A stretch of DNA of 64,000 bases from Cherax quadricarinatus (lineage: Eukaryota > Arthropoda > Malacostraca > Decapoda > Parastacidae), in the NCBI RefSeq assembly GCF_038502225.1, contig NC_091292.1, forward strand, positions 104,022,954 through 104,086,953, in the 5' to 3' direction. The notes beneath the pieces were generated by a model. It was not told where the DNA came from, searched no databases, and was given only the letters and a program-made list of their open reading frames with translations. A program made the position numbers and the translations under genes. Positions 22,401 through 34,424 of this stretch are shown here, piece after piece (positions within the stretch are counted from its first letter, which is position 1; every line of letters starts with the position of its first letter).

Positions 22401-25400
22401 GTTGTAGGTAGTGTAGTGGTGCACTGTAGTGTTGTAGGTAGTGTAGTGGTGCACTGTAGCGTTGTAGGTAGTGTAGTGGTACACTGTAGTGTTGTAGGTA
22501 GTGTAGCGGTACACTGTAGTGTTGTAGGTAGTGTAGTGGTGCACTGTAGTGTTGTAGGTAGTGTAGTGGTACACTGTAGTGTTGTAGGTAGTGTAGTGGT
22601 ACACTGTAGTGTTGTAGGTAGTGTAGTGGTACACTGTAGTGTTGTAGGTAGTGTAGCGGTACACTGTAGTGTTCTAGGTAGTGTAGTGGTGCACTGTAGC
22701 GTTGTAGGTAGTGTAGTGGTGCACTGTAGTGTTGTAGGTAGTGTTGTGGTGCACTGTAGTGTTGTAGGTAGTGTAGTGGTGCACTGTAGTGTTGTAGGTA
22801 GTGTAGTGGTGCACTGTAGTGTTGTAGGTAGTGTTGTGGTGTACTGTAGCGTTGTAGGTAGTGTAGTGGTGCACTGTAGTGTTGTAGGTAGTGTAGTGGT
22901 ACACTGTAGTGTTGTAGGTAGTGTAGCGGTACACTGTAGTGTTGTAGGTAGTGTAGTGGTGCACTGTAGCGTTGTAGGTATTGTAGTGGTGCACTGTAGT
23001 GTTGTAGGTAGTGTAGTGGTACACTGTAGTGTTGTAGGTAGTGTAGTGGTACACTGTAGTGTTGTAGGTAGTGTAGTGGTGCACTGTAGCGTTGTAGGTA
23101 GTGTAGTGGTGCACTGTAGTGTTGTAGGTAGGGTAGTGGTACACTGTAGTGTTGTAGGTAGTGTAGTGGTACACTGCAGTGTTGTAGGTAGTGTAGCGGT
23201 ACACTGTAGTGTTGTAGGTAGTGTAGTGGTACACTGTAGTGTTGTAGGTAGTGTAGTGGTACACTGTAGTGTTGTAGGTAGTGTAGCGGTACACTGTAGT
23301 GTTGTAGGTAGTGTAGTGGTGCACTGTAGCGTTGTAGGTAGTGTAGTGGTGCACTGTAGTGTTGTAGGTAGTGTTGTGGTGCACTGTAGTGTTGTAGGTA
23401 GTGTAGTGGTGCACTGTAGTGTTGTAGGTAGTGTAGTGGTGCACTGTAGTGTTGTAGGTAGTGTTGTGGTGCACTGTAGTGTTGTAGGTAGTGTTGTGGT
23501 GCACTGTAGTGTTGTAGGTAGTGTTGTGGTGTACTGTAGCGTTGCAGGTAGTGTTGTAGGTAGTGTAGTGGTGCACTGTAGTGTTGTGGTGCACTGTAGT
23601 GTTGTAGGTAGTGTAGTGGTGCACTGTAGTGTTGTAGGTAGTGTTGTAGGTAGTGTAGTGGTGCACTGTAGTGTTGTAGGTAGTGTAGTGGTGCACTGTA
23701 ATGTTGTAGGTAGTGTAGTGGTGCACTGTAGTGTTGTACGTAGTGTTGTGGTGTACTGTAGCGTTGTATGTAGTGTTGTAGGTAGTGTAGTGGTGCACTG
23801 TAGTGTTGTAGGTATTGTTGTGGTGCACTGTAGTGCTGTAGGTAGTGTTGTGGTGTACTGTAGCGTTGTAGGTAGTGTAGTGGTGCACTGTAGTATTGTG
23901 GTGCACTGTAGTGTTGTAGGTAGTGTAGTGGTGCATTGTAGTGTTGTAGGTAGTGTAGTGGTGCATTGTAGTGTTGTAGGTAGTAGTGCACTGTAATGTT
24001 GTAGGTAGTGTTGTGGTGTACTGTAGCGTTGTAGGTAGTGTAGTGGTGCACTGTAGTGTTGTAGGTAGTGTAGGGGTACACTGTAGTGTTGTAGGTAGTG
24101 TAGCGGTACACTGTATTGTAGGTAGTGTAGTGGTACACTGTAGTGTTGTAGGTAGTGTAGCGGTACACTGTAGTGTTGTAGGTAGTGTAGTGGTACACTG
24201 TAGTGTTGTAGGTAGTGTAGTGGTACACTGTAGTGTTGTAGGTAGTGTAGTGGTACACTGTAGTGTTGTAGGTAGTGTAGCGGTACACTGTAGTGTTGTA
24301 GGTAGTGTAGCGGTACACTGTAGTGTTGTAGGTAGTGTAGCGGTACACTGTAGTGTTGTAGGTAGTGTGGTGGTGCACTGTAGCGTTGTAGGTAGTGTAG
24401 TGGTGCACTGTAGTGTTGTAGGTAGTGTAGTGGTGCACTGTAGTGTTGTAGGTAGTGTGGTGGTGCACTGTAGCGTTGTAGGTAGTGTAGTGGTGCACTG
24501 TAGTGTTGTAGGTAGTGTAGTGGTGCACTGTAGCGTTGTAGGTAGTGTAGTGGTACACTGTAGTGTTGTAGGTAGTGTAGCGGTACACTGTAGTGTTGTA
24601 GGTAGTGTAGTGGTGCACTGTAGTGTTGTAGGTAGTGTAGTGGTACACTGTAGTGTTGTAGGTAGTGTAGTGGTACACTGTAGTGTTGTAGGTAGTGTAG
24701 TGGTACACTGTAGTGTTGTAGGTAGTGTAGCGGTACACTGTAGTGTTGTAGGTAGTGTAGTGGTGCACTGTAGCGTTGTAGGTAGTGTAGTGGTGCACTG
24801 TAGTGTTGTAGGTAGTGTTGTGGTGCACTGTAGTGTTGTAGGTAGTGTAGTGGTGCACTGTAGTGTTGTAGGTAGTGTAGTGGTGCACTGTAGTGTTGTA
24901 GGTAGTGTAGTGGTGCACTGTAGTGTTGTAGGTAGTGTTGTGGTGTACTGTAGCGTTGTAGGTAGTGTAGTGGTGCACTGTAGTGTTGTAGGTAGTGTAG
25001 TGGTACACTGTAGTGTTGTAGGTAGTGTAGCGGTACACTGTAGTGTTGTAGGTAGTGTAGTGGTGCACTGTAGCGTTGTAGGTATTGTAGTGGTGCACTG
25101 TAGTGTTGTAGGTAGTGTAGTGGTACACTGTAGTGTTGTAGGTAGTGTAGTGGTACACTGTAGTGTTGTAGGTAGTGTAGTGGTGCACTGTAGCGTTGTA
25201 GGTAGTGTAGTGGTGCACTGTAGTGTTGTAGGTAGGGTAGTGGTACACTGTAGTGTTGTAGGTAGTGTAGTGGTACACTGCAGTGTTGTAGGTAGTGTAG
25301 CGGTACACTGTAGTGTTGTAGGTAGTGTAGTGGTACACTGTAGTGTTGTAGGTAGTGTAGTGGTACACTGTAGTGTTGTAGGTAGTGTAGCGGTACACTG

Positions 25401-28400
25401 TAGTGTTGTAGGTAGTGTAGTGGTGCACTGTAGCGTTGTAGGTAGTGTAGTGGTGCACTGTAGTGTTGTAGGTAGTGTTGTGGTGCACTGTAGTGTTGTA
25501 GTTAGTGTAGTGGTGCACTGTAGTGTTGTAGGTAGTGTAGTGGTGCACTGTAGTGTTGTAGGTAGTGTTGTGGTGCACTGTAGTGTTGTAGGTAGTGTTG
25601 TGGTGCACTGTAGTGTTGTAGGTAGTGTTGTGGTGTACTGTAGCGTTGCAGGTAGTGTTGTAGGTAGTGTAGTGGTGCACTGTAGTGTTGTGGTGCACTG
25701 TAGTGTTGTAGGTAGTGTAGTGGTGCACTGTAGTGTTGTAGGTAGTGTTGTAGGTAGTGTAGTGGTGCACTGTAGTGTTGTAGGTAGTGTAGTGGTGCAC
25801 TGTAATGTTGTAGGTAGTGTAGTGGTGCACTGTAGTGTTGTACGTAGTGTTGTGGTGTACTGTAGCGTTGTATGTAGTGTTGTAGGTAGTGTAGTGGTGC
25901 ACTGTAGTGTTGTAGGTATTGTTGTGGTGCACTGTAGTGCTGTAGGTAGTGTTGTGGTGTACTGTAGCGTTGTAGGTAGTGTAGTGGTGCACTGTAGTAT
26001 TGTGGTGCACTGTAGTGTTGTAGGTAGTGTAGTGGTGCATTGTAGTGTTGTAGGTAGTGTAGTGGTGCATTTTAGTGTTGTAGGTAGTAGTGCACTGTAA
26101 TGTTGTAGGTAGTGTTGTGGTGTACTGTAGCGTTGTAGGTAGTGTAGTGGTGCACTGTAGTGTTGTAGGTAGTGTAGGGGTACACTGTAGTGTTGTAGGT
26201 AGTGTAGCGGTACACTGTATTGTAGGTAGTGTAGTGGTACACTGTAGTGTTGTAGGTAGTGTAGCGGTACACTGTAGTGTTGTAGGTAGTGTAGTGGTAC
26301 ACTGTAGTGTTGTAGGTAGTGTAGTGGTACACTGTAGTGTTGTAGGTAGTGTAGTGGTACACTGTAGTGTTGTAGGTAGTGTAGCGGTACACTGTAGTGT
26401 TGTAGGTAGTGTAGCGGTACACTGTAGTGTTGTAGGTAGTGTAGCGGTACACTGTAGTGTTGTAGGTAGTGTAGTGGTACACTGTAGTGTTGTAGGTAGT
26501 GTAGCGGTACACTGTAGTGTTGTAGGTAGTGTAGTGGTGCACTGTAGTGTTGTAGGTAGTGTAGTGGTGCATTGTAGTGTTGTAGGTAGTGTAGTGGTGC
26601 ACTGTAGTGTTGTAGGTAGTGTAGTGGTGCACTGTAGTGTTGTAGGTAGTGTAGTGGTGCACTATAGTGTTGTAGGTAGTGTAACGGTACACTGTAGTGT
26701 TGTAGGTAGTGTAGCGGTACACTGTAGTGCTGTAGGTAGTGTAGCGGTACACTGTAGTGCTGTAGGTAGTGTAGCGGTACACTGTAGTGCTGTAGGTAGT
26801 GTAGCGGTACACTGTAGTGTTGTAGGTAGTGTAGCGGTACACTGTAGTTGTAGGCAGTGTAGCGGTACACTGTAGTGTTGTAGGTAGTGTAGCGGTACAC
26901 TGTAGTGTTGTAGGTAGTGTAGCGGTACACTGTAGTGTTGTAGGTAGTGTAGTGGTGCACTGTAGTGTTGTAGGTAGTGTTGTGGTGTACTGTAGCGTTG
27001 TAGGTAGTGTAGTGGTGCACTGTAGTGTTGTAGGTAGTGTAGTGGTGCACTGTAGTGTTGTAGGTAGTGTTGTGGTGCACTGTAGTGTTGTAGGTAGTGT
27101 TGTGGTGTACTGTAGCGTTGTAGGTAGTGTAGTGGTCCACTGTAGTGTTGTAGGTAGTGTTGTGGTGCACTGTAGTGTTGTAGGTAGTGTGGTGGTGCAC
27201 TGTAGCGTTGTAGGTAGTGTAGTGGTGCACTGTAGTGTTGTAGGTAGTGTAGTGGTGCACTGTAGCGTTGTAGGTAGTGTAGTGGTACACTGTAGTGTTG
27301 TAGGTAGTGTAGCGGTACACTGTAGTGTTGTAGGTAGTGTAGTGGTGCACTGTAGTGTTGTAGGTAGTGTAGTGGTACACTGTAGTGTTGTAGGTAGTGT
27401 AGTGGTACACTGTAGTGTTGTAGGTAGTGTAGTGGTACACTGTAGTGTTGTAGGTAGTGTAGCGGTACACTGTAGTGTTGTAGGTAGTGTAGCGGTACAC
27501 TGTAGTGTTGTAGGTAGTGTAGTGGTGCACTGTAGCGTTGTAGGTAGTGTAGTGGTGCACTGTAGTGTTGTAGGTAGTGTTGTGGTGCACTGTAGTGTTG
27601 TAGGTAGTGTAGTGGTGCACTGTAGTGTTGTAGGTAGTGTAGTGGTGCACTGTAGTGTTGTAGGTAGTGTTGTGGTGTACTGTAGCGTTGTAGGTAGTGT
27701 AGTGGTGCACTGTAGTGTTGTAGGTAGTGTAGTGGTACACTGTAGTGTTGTAGGTAGTGTAGCGGTACACTGTAGTGTTGTAGGTAGTGTAGTGGTGCAC
27801 TGTAGCGTTGTAGGTATTGTAGTGGTGCACTGTAGTGTTGTAGGTAGTGTAGTGGTACACTGTAGTGTTGTAGGTAGTGTAGTGGTACACTGTAGTGTTG
27901 TAGGTAGTGTAGTGGTGCACTGTAGCGTTGTAGGTAGTGTAGTGGTGCACTGTAGTGTTGTAGGTAGGGTAGTGGTACACTGTAGTGTTGTAGGTAGTGT
28001 AGTGGTACACTGCAGTGTTGTAGGTAGTGTAGCGGTACACTGTAGTGTTGTAGGTAGTGTAGTGGTACACTGTAGTGTTGTAGGTAGTGTAGTGGTACAC
28101 TGTAGTGTTGTAGGTTGTGTAGCGGTACACTGTAGTGTTGTAGGTAGTGTAGTGGTGCACTGTAGCGTTGTAGGTAGTGTAGTGGTGCACTGTAGTGTTG
28201 TAGGTAGTGTTGTGGTGCACTGTAGTGTTGTAGGTAGTGTAGTGGTGCACTGTAGTGTTGTAGGTAGTGTAGTGGTGCACTGTAGTGTTGTAGGTAGTGT
28301 TGTGGTGCACTGTAGTGTTGTAGGTAGTGTTGTGGTGCACTGTAGTGTTGTAGGTAGTGTTGTGGTGTACTGTAGCGTTGCAGGTAGTGTTGTAGGTAGT

Positions 28401-29553
28401 GTAGTGGTGCACTGTAGTGTTGTGGTGCACTGTAGTGTTGTAGGTAGTGTAGTGGTGCACTGTAGTGTTGTAGGTAGTGTAGTGGTGCACTGTAGTGTTG
28501 TAGGTAGTGTAGTGGTGCACTGTAATGTTGTAGGTAGTGTAGTGGTGCACTGTAGTGCTGTAGGTAGTGTTGTGGTGTAGTGTTGTGGTGTACTGTAGCG
28601 TTGTTTGTAGTGTTGTAGGTAGTGTAGTGGTGCACTGTAGTGTTGTAGGTATTGTTGTGGTGCACTGTAGTGCTGTAGGTAGTGTTGTGGTGTACTGTAG
28701 CGTTGTAGGTAGTGTAGTGGTGCACTGTAGTATTGTGGTGCACTGTAGTGTTGTAGGTAGTGTAGTGGTGCATTGTAGTGTTGTAGGTAGTGTAGTGGTG
28801 CATTGTAGTGTTGTAGGTAGTAGTGCACTGTAATGTTGTAGGTAGTGTTGTGGTGTACTGTAGCGTTGTAGGTAGTGTAGTGGTGCACTGTAGTGTTGTA
28901 GGTAGTGTTGTGGTGTACTGTAGCGTTGTATGTAGTGTTGTAGGTAGTGTAGTGGTGCACTGTAGTGTTGTAGGTAGTGTTGTGGTGCACTGTAGTGCTG
29001 TAGGTAGTGTTGTGGTGTACTGTAGCGTTGTAGGTAGTGTAGTGGTGCACTGTAGTATTGTGGTGCACTGTAGTGTTGTAGGTAGTGTAGTGGTGCATTG
29101 TAGTGTTGTAGGTAGTGTAGTGGTGCACTGTAGTGTTGTAGGTAGTGTTGTGGTGCACTGTAGTGCTGTAGGTAGTGTTGTGGTGTACTGTAGCGTTGTA
29201 GGTAGTGTAGTGGTGCACTGTAGTATTGTGGTGCACTGTAGTGTTGTAGGTAGTGTAGTGGTGCATTGTAGTGTTGTAGGTAGTGTAGTGGTGCATTGTA
29301 GTGTTGTAGGTAGTGGTGCACTGTAATGTTGTAGGTAGTGTTGTGGTGCACTGTAGTGTTGTAGGTAGTGTAGTGGTGTGCTGTAGTGTTGTAGGTAGTG
29401 TAGTGGTGCACTGTAGTGTTGTAGGTAGTGTAGTGGTGTGCTGTAGTGTTGTAGGTAGTGTAGTGGTGCACTGTAGTGTTGTAGGTAGTGTAGTGGTGTG
29501 CTGTAGTGTTGTAGGTAGTGTAGTGTTGCACTGTAGTGTAGTGGTACACTGTA
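19441..29553. repeat. 30-bp satellite, about 335 copies with higher-order duplications
   Basis: The monomer is GTGTAGTGGTACACTGTAGT plus GTTGTAGGTA. Each 60-base sequence line holds two units in constant phase for kilobases. Main variant positions are AGTGG/AGCGG, TACACT/TGCACT, CTGTAG/CTGCAG and GTGTAG/GTGTTG. Marker units show nested duplication. The shortened unit CTGTATTGTAGG recurs at about 21411, 24113 and 26217. GTAGTTGTAGGCAGTG recurs at 22041 and 26847 (4806 apart). GGTAGTAGTGCACTG recurs at 23981, 26085 and 28818. Both strands show open frames over 2000 codons long because 30 is divisible by three and the unit has no stops in most frames; these are not genes. Confidence 0.98.
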
Positions 29554-29651
29554 GTGGGCGATCACTGTCATTCAAGACAACTGGACGCCCATTACCGGAT
29601 ATCAAATATTCACTAACCACCGAGTCACGTAGTGGCCTGCGCCGGCTCTAG

Positions 29652-29744
29652 TGGAGGAAGAGGAAGAGGAAGAGGAGGAGGAGGAGGAGGAGGAGGAGGG
29701 AGGAGGAGGAGTTGGAGGAGTTGGAGGAGGAGGATGAGGAGGAG

Positions 29745-29775
<31 letters not shown>

Positions 29776-29818
29776 AAGAAGAAGAAGAAGAGGAGGAGAA
29801 GAGGAAGAGGAAAGCACT
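29652..29818. repeat. (GAG/GGA)n microsatellite
   Basis: About 165 bases of imperfect GGA/AGA trinucleotides with GTT interruptions. The poly-Arg/Gly and poly-Ser frames are artefacts. Confidence 0.95.
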
Positions 29819-29939
29819 GATGTCCAAATTGATTAAAATCTTTCAAGTTTAAAGACGCAAGACCTGTAAATACAAGAGATCACAGCTGCACAACCTAAGG
29901 GTTTAGCGCACGTAGCTCCTGCCTCTCGAAAATGCCCAA

Positions 29940-30845
29940 GTGGTCTTGGATACAGTGAAAGACAAAGGGCGGATGTAAAATACACAGACTTTACAAAAGT
30001 TTTCAATAAGTGTAATGTTACAATATCTCATAAAAAAAACACTTGCAAGTAGGAAAAAAAGAGTTCGTAATTTTTTTTTTTACCAACTCGATGCCAAAAA
30101 GCAATAAAGTAAATTTAGAGACTGTCACAGTGGTATCTTTTCCTCAAGGCACAATACTTGCCTCAGTTCTTTATCTCACATGAGACATTAACAAAGACGT
30201 AAATCACAACAATTTAGAAATCATTACAAACGATATTTCAATTTGTATGAGAGTGGCGTCAATTAAGGAAACTGCAAATTTCCAACCTGACATAAACAAA
30301 GTCTTGAAGTGGACCACAAAACAATGTGATGTTATTCTGTTATGGAAAACTTGAAAGAATTAAAAACCAAAATGGGATATACAGTAAAACAAACTTAAAT
30401 CTCTCAATAGAAGAGGAGAAATATGAGGGACTTAAAACAAAAGTGTGTGAAGGTGTTACACTCAAGGCTCACAGAAGTGTTATATCACAACTGCAAGAAA
30501 AACGATACGCTGGATAACTAGAACTTTCAAAACATGAGAAGCTAAGCCAGTGACGATCCTCTAAGTCAGCTGTACTGTCTAGACCAGAAGACTGCTGACA
30601 GCCCCTTTTAAGGCAGACGAAATTGCAAATCCGGAGAATGTAAATAGGATTTTCACTGCCGTTATAAATTCGGTCAAACAAGTAACTGACCTGGAATGCC
30701 TTTAGTCCCTTGAATTGTACTCTTAGGAAGGCGGCTGAGATGCATCTAAATTTACACCTACAAAAAAATCTGGAGGGATTAGCTGCAAATCTGCACACTA
30801 AAATTACTCCCTATGAGAGCTTGGCAAAAAGTGCAAAAATAATCC
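29940..30845 (+). pseudogene. Decayed LINE reverse transcriptase
   Basis: Motif A survives as YTDFTKVFNKCNVTISHK (around 29980-30030), to be compared with the canonical DFxKAFDxVxHxxL; both the second Asp and nearby residues are lost. A degraded LLF-YINDI equivalent follows near 30150, and the CAAAACAATG-TGATGT block at 30320 also occurs at 58395. The end (30780-30830) matches the NLHTEITPYES tail of the fragment at 3-455. Many stops and shifts are present. This is an old, 5'-truncated copy of the same LINE family as 3-455, inactive beyond doubt. Confidence 0.7.
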
Positions 30846-30857
30846 TAGATCTGTAAT

Positions 30858-31045
30858 ATTTCTTCTATCTGTTGGTAGCAGGTTGAATATCATAGCCCAT
30901 CGATGTCGACAATGTTCTTTGAGTGTGCCCATAGCACACCTACTTTCCGCTGGGTCTATTTTAAACTACCTCCCATATTTTTCACTCCAACAATTTGTTA
31001 CGTTAGTCTCCGGGTTTCGGACAAGGCTCTCGAGTATCTATCACG
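30858..31045 (-). repeat. Dispersed repeat fragment (CTGTTGGTAG-AGGTTGA type)
   Basis: TATCTGTTGGTAGCAGGTTG begins a stretch whose start is echoed at 36220 (TATCTGTTGGTAGTAAAAG), 44730 (TATCTGCCGGTAGAAGGTTG) and 48210 (TTCTACCAGTAGAAGGTTGA). It is probably part of an interspersed element; orientation and class are unknown. Confidence 0.45.
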
Positions 31046-31239
31046 TACACATTATAATGCATCTCTCTCTCCCCCTCTCTCCTTCGCTCCAGAGTACTGC
31101 GCTAGTGTAATACGGGAGTTTTATATTAATTACTTCCACTGTTCACTCGGCCCGGGTGACTGCACACGGGAGGCTGAGTACTCGTTATTATAATGGTCCC
31201 AGTAGCATGGGGACTGGGGACTGGTGGAGGGTGAGTGAA

Positions 31240-31660
31240 GGCACACTTTAATTCCTCAAGCACCTCCTTTCCTTCCCTCCCACCTCACCCTGATCACAAC
31301 AGCTCTCTAAAGATTAATACCTCAACCCGCCTTCCTCCTTGTCATAACATTCACCCCTCTCTACCATCCACAACTCAAGGCTCCCCTCCCTCCCCACTAC
31401 GACACCCAGACTCCACTCCTTCCCAACACAACCCCTAACCACCCCTTCCTTTCTATCGCAACCCCCAAACACTACTTCCAAACACAACCCCCCGAACACT
31501 TCTTCCTTCTCAACACAACCCCCGAACTCTTATTCCTTCCCAACACAATCCCCAAACAACCCTTCCTTCCCACCACAACCCTAAACACCTCTTCCCGCCA
31601 TAACCTCACTCCTCCCTCTTTATTGCATCCCTCTCGCACTTTCAAGAAGAAGGTATCTTT
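31240..31660. repeat. Pyrimidine-rich degenerate tandem repeat
   Basis: Loose units near 30 bases built on CTTCCTTCCCAACACAACCC recur from about 31390 to 31610. 31046-31239 and 31661-31862 show nothing recognisable. Confidence 0.55.
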
Positions 31661-31862
31661 AGGCTGGAGCACCTTAAGAAGTACTCTCCAGGCGCTGACA
31701 TCATATTACCCAAGTATCTTTCAACACAACCAAATTTAATGCATCTTACAGAACAATGCACTTACAGTAAAAGCGGTACAATAATTTCTTCAGATCGCAG
31801 TTTGTATTGGTGAACGAGTCTCTAGTTACAACCCTTGGCTATGACAGTTATGTACAGATCAG

Positions 31863-31951
<89 letters not shown>
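31863..31951. repeat. (GT)n microsatellite at LINE 3' end
   Basis: About 44 perfect GT units end directly at TTTACTCACC, the reverse complement of the LINE 3' terminus. Confidence 0.98.
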
Positions 31952-31954
<3 letters not shown>

Positions 31955-34008
31955 ACTCACCTAGTTGTTGAGGTTGCGGGGGTCGAGTCCGAGCTCCTGG
32001 CCCCGCCTCTTCACTGATCGCTACTAGGTCACTCTCCCTGAGCCGTGAGCTTTATCATACCTCTGCTTAAAGCTATGTATGGATCCTGCCTCCACTACAT
32101 CGCTTCCCAAACTATTCCACTTACTGACTACTCTGTGGCTGAAGAAATACTTCCTAACATCCCTGTGATTCATCTGTGTCTTCAGCTTCCAACTGTGTCC
32201 CCTTGTTACTGTGTCCAATCTCTGGAACATCCTGTCTTTGTCCACCTTGTCAATTCCTCTCAGTATTTTGTATGTCGTTATCATGTCCCCCCTATCTCTC
32301 CTGTCCTCCAGTGTCGTCAGGTTGATTTCCCTTAACCTCTCCTCGTAGGACATACCTCTTAGCTCGGGGACTAGTCTTGTTGCAAACCTTTGCACTTTCT
32401 CTAGTTTCTTTACGTGCTTGGCTAGGTGTGGGTTCCAAACTGGTGCCGCATACTCCAATATGGGCCTAACGTACACGGTGTACAGGGTCCTGAATGATTC
32501 CTTATTAAGATGTCGGAATGCTGTTCTGAGGTTTGCTAGGCGCCCATATGCTGCAGAAGTTATTTGGTTGATGTGCGCTTCAGGAGATGTGCCTGGTGTT
32601 ATACTCACCCCAAGATCTTTTTCCTTGAGTGAGGTTTGTAGTCTCTGGCCCCCTAGACTGTACTCCGTCTGCGGTCTTCTTTGCCCTTCCCCAATCTTCA
32701 TGACTTTGCACTTGGTGGGATTGAACTCCAGGAGCCAATTGCTGGACCAGGTCTGCAGCCTGTCCAGATCCCTTTGTAGTTCTGCCTGGTCTTCGATCGA
32801 GTGAATTCTTCTCATCAACTTCACGTCATCTGCAAACAGGGACACCTCAGAGTCTATTCCTTCCGTCATGTCGTTCACAAATACCAGAAACAGCACTGTG
32901 CCTAGGACTGCCCCCTGTGGGACCCCGCTGGTCACAGGTGCCCACTCTGACACCTCGCCACGTACCATGACTCGCTGCTGTCTTCCTGACAAGTATTCCC
33001 TGATCCATTGTAGTGCCTTCCCTGTTATCCCTGCTTGGTCCTCCAGTTTTTGCACCAATCTCTTGTGTGGAACTGTGTCAAACGCCTTCTTGCAGTCCAA
33101 GAAAATGCAATCCACCCACCCCTCCCTCTCTTGTCTTACTGCTGTCACCATGTCATAGAACTCCAGTAGGTTTGTGACACAGGATTTCCCGTCCCTGAAA
33201 CCATGTTGGCTGCTGTTGAGATCGTTCCTTTCTAGGTGTTCCACTACTCTTCTCCTGATAATCTTCTCCATGATTTTGCATACTATACATGTCAGTGACA
33301 CTGGTCTGTAGTTTAATGCTTCATGTCTGTCTCCTTTTTTTAAAGATTGGGACTACATTTGCTGTCTTCCATGTCTCAGGCAATCTCCCTGTTTCGATAG
33401 ATGTATTGAATATTGTTGTTAGGGGTACACATAACGCCTCTGCTCCCTCTCTCAATACCCATGGGGAGATGTTATCTGGCCCCATTGCCTTTGAGGTATC
33501 TAGCTCACTCAGAAGCCTCTTCACTTCTTCCTCGGTTGTGTGCACTGTGTCCAGCACATGGTGGTGTGCCCCACCTCTCTGTCTTTCTGGAGCCCCTTCT
33601 GTCTCCTCTGTGAACACTTCTTTGAATCTCTTGTTGAGTTCCTCACATACTTCACGGTCATTTCTTGTTGTCTCTCCTCCTTCCTTCCTTAGCCTGATTA
33701 CCTGGTCCTTGACTGTTGTTTTCTTCCTGATGTGGCTGTACAACAGTTTCGGGTCAGATTTGGCTTTCGCTGCTATGTCGTTTTCATATTGTCTTTGGGC
33801 CTCCCTTCTTATCTGTGCATATTCGTTTCTGGCTCTACGACTGCTCTCCTTATTCTCCTGGGTCCTTTGCCTTCTATATTTCTTCCATTCCCTAGCACAC
33901 TTGGTTTTTGCCTCCCTGCACCTTTGGGTAAACCATGGGCTCATCCTGGCTTTTTCATTATTCCTGTTACCCTTGGGTACAAACCTCTCCTCAGCCTCCT
34001 TGCATTTT
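31952..34008 (-). mobile_element. 5'-truncated LINE (copy A), jockey/CR1-like
   Basis: The element reads right to left. It begins abruptly at 34008 next to a (GT)n tract, carries the second half of ORF2 and ends in a 3' untranslated region with GGTGAGTAAAC(AC)n at 31952. It has no endonuclease domain. Copies B (34021-34310) and C (34339-34424) lie immediately upstream in the same orientation. Nucleotide similarity to copy E (53284-57443) is very high throughout. Confidence 0.9.
32024..34007 (-). pseudogene. LINE ORF2 reverse transcriptase, truncated and frameshifted
   Basis: The encoded part covers the linker after the endonuclease (PKGNRNN, PWFTQRCREAKTK), the LINE reverse transcriptase domain and its C-terminal tail. 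Catalytic motifs are intact: motif A FLDCKKAFDTVPH, motif B TSGVPQGAVLG, and the FADD box. The tail holds YAAPVWNPHL and ends GSGRVT. The frame breaks at a T-run at 33335-33341: seven T here, six in copy E, so one base was gained on copying, in the genome or in sequencing. Endonuclease and ORF1 are absent. The protein would prime cDNA synthesis on nicked DNA; this copy cannot act by itself. Confidence 0.9.
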
Positions 34009-34309
34009 GTGTGTGTGTGTACTCACCTATTTGTGGTTGCAGGGGTCGATTCATAGCTCCTGGCCCGCCTCTTCACTGATTGCTACTAGGTCCTCTCTCT
34101 CCCTGCTCCATGAGCTTTATCATACCTCGCCTTAAAACTATGTATGGTTCCCGCCTCCATTACTTCACTTTCTAGGCTATTCCACAGCCTGACTACTCTA
34201 TGACTGAAGAAATACTTCCTAACATCCCTTTGATTCATCTGAGTCTTCAACTTCCAATTGTGACCTCTTGTTTCTGTGTCCCATCTCTGGAAAATCCCGT
34301 CTTTGTCCT

Positions 34310-34310
<1 letters not shown>
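34009..34310 (-). mobile_element. 3' end of the same LINE (copy B)
   Basis: About 290 bases from ACTCACC (34021) to 34310 match copy A's 3' untranslated region and last codons (compare 31957-32240). A (GT)6 tract at 34009-34020 is its tail and also the 5' breakpoint of copy A. Its own 5' breakpoint is the next (GT)n tract. Confidence 0.9.
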
Positions 34311-34341
<31 letters not shown>

Positions 34342-34424
34342 CACCTATTTGTAGTTGCAGGGGTCGACTCACAGCTCCTGGCCCCACCTCTTCGCTAGTT
34401 GCTATTAGATCCACTTTCTCCCTG
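34311..34424 (-). mobile_element. (GT)n and 3' end of the same LINE (copy C)
   Basis: (GT)14 at 34311-34338 is followed by about 85 bases of the LINE 3' end (ACTCACC at 34339 to CTTTCTCCCTG at 34424). Its 5' breakpoint again leads into TG-rich sequence (TGTATGTGTGAGCGTGCGTG). Confidence 0.85.

Noticed and set aside
19319..29620. Very long open frames over the 30-bp array (up to about 2290 codons), seemingly giant repetitive proteins
   Set aside because: All frames of both strands are open because the unit length is divisible by three and lacks stops. Variation is equal at all codon positions, and indels shift one repeat peptide into another without selection against it.
30903..31193. 96-codon plus frame with normal composition
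   Set aside because: Its first half lies in a dispersed repeat fragment (30858-31045) and it shows no family resemblance; too weak to call a gene.
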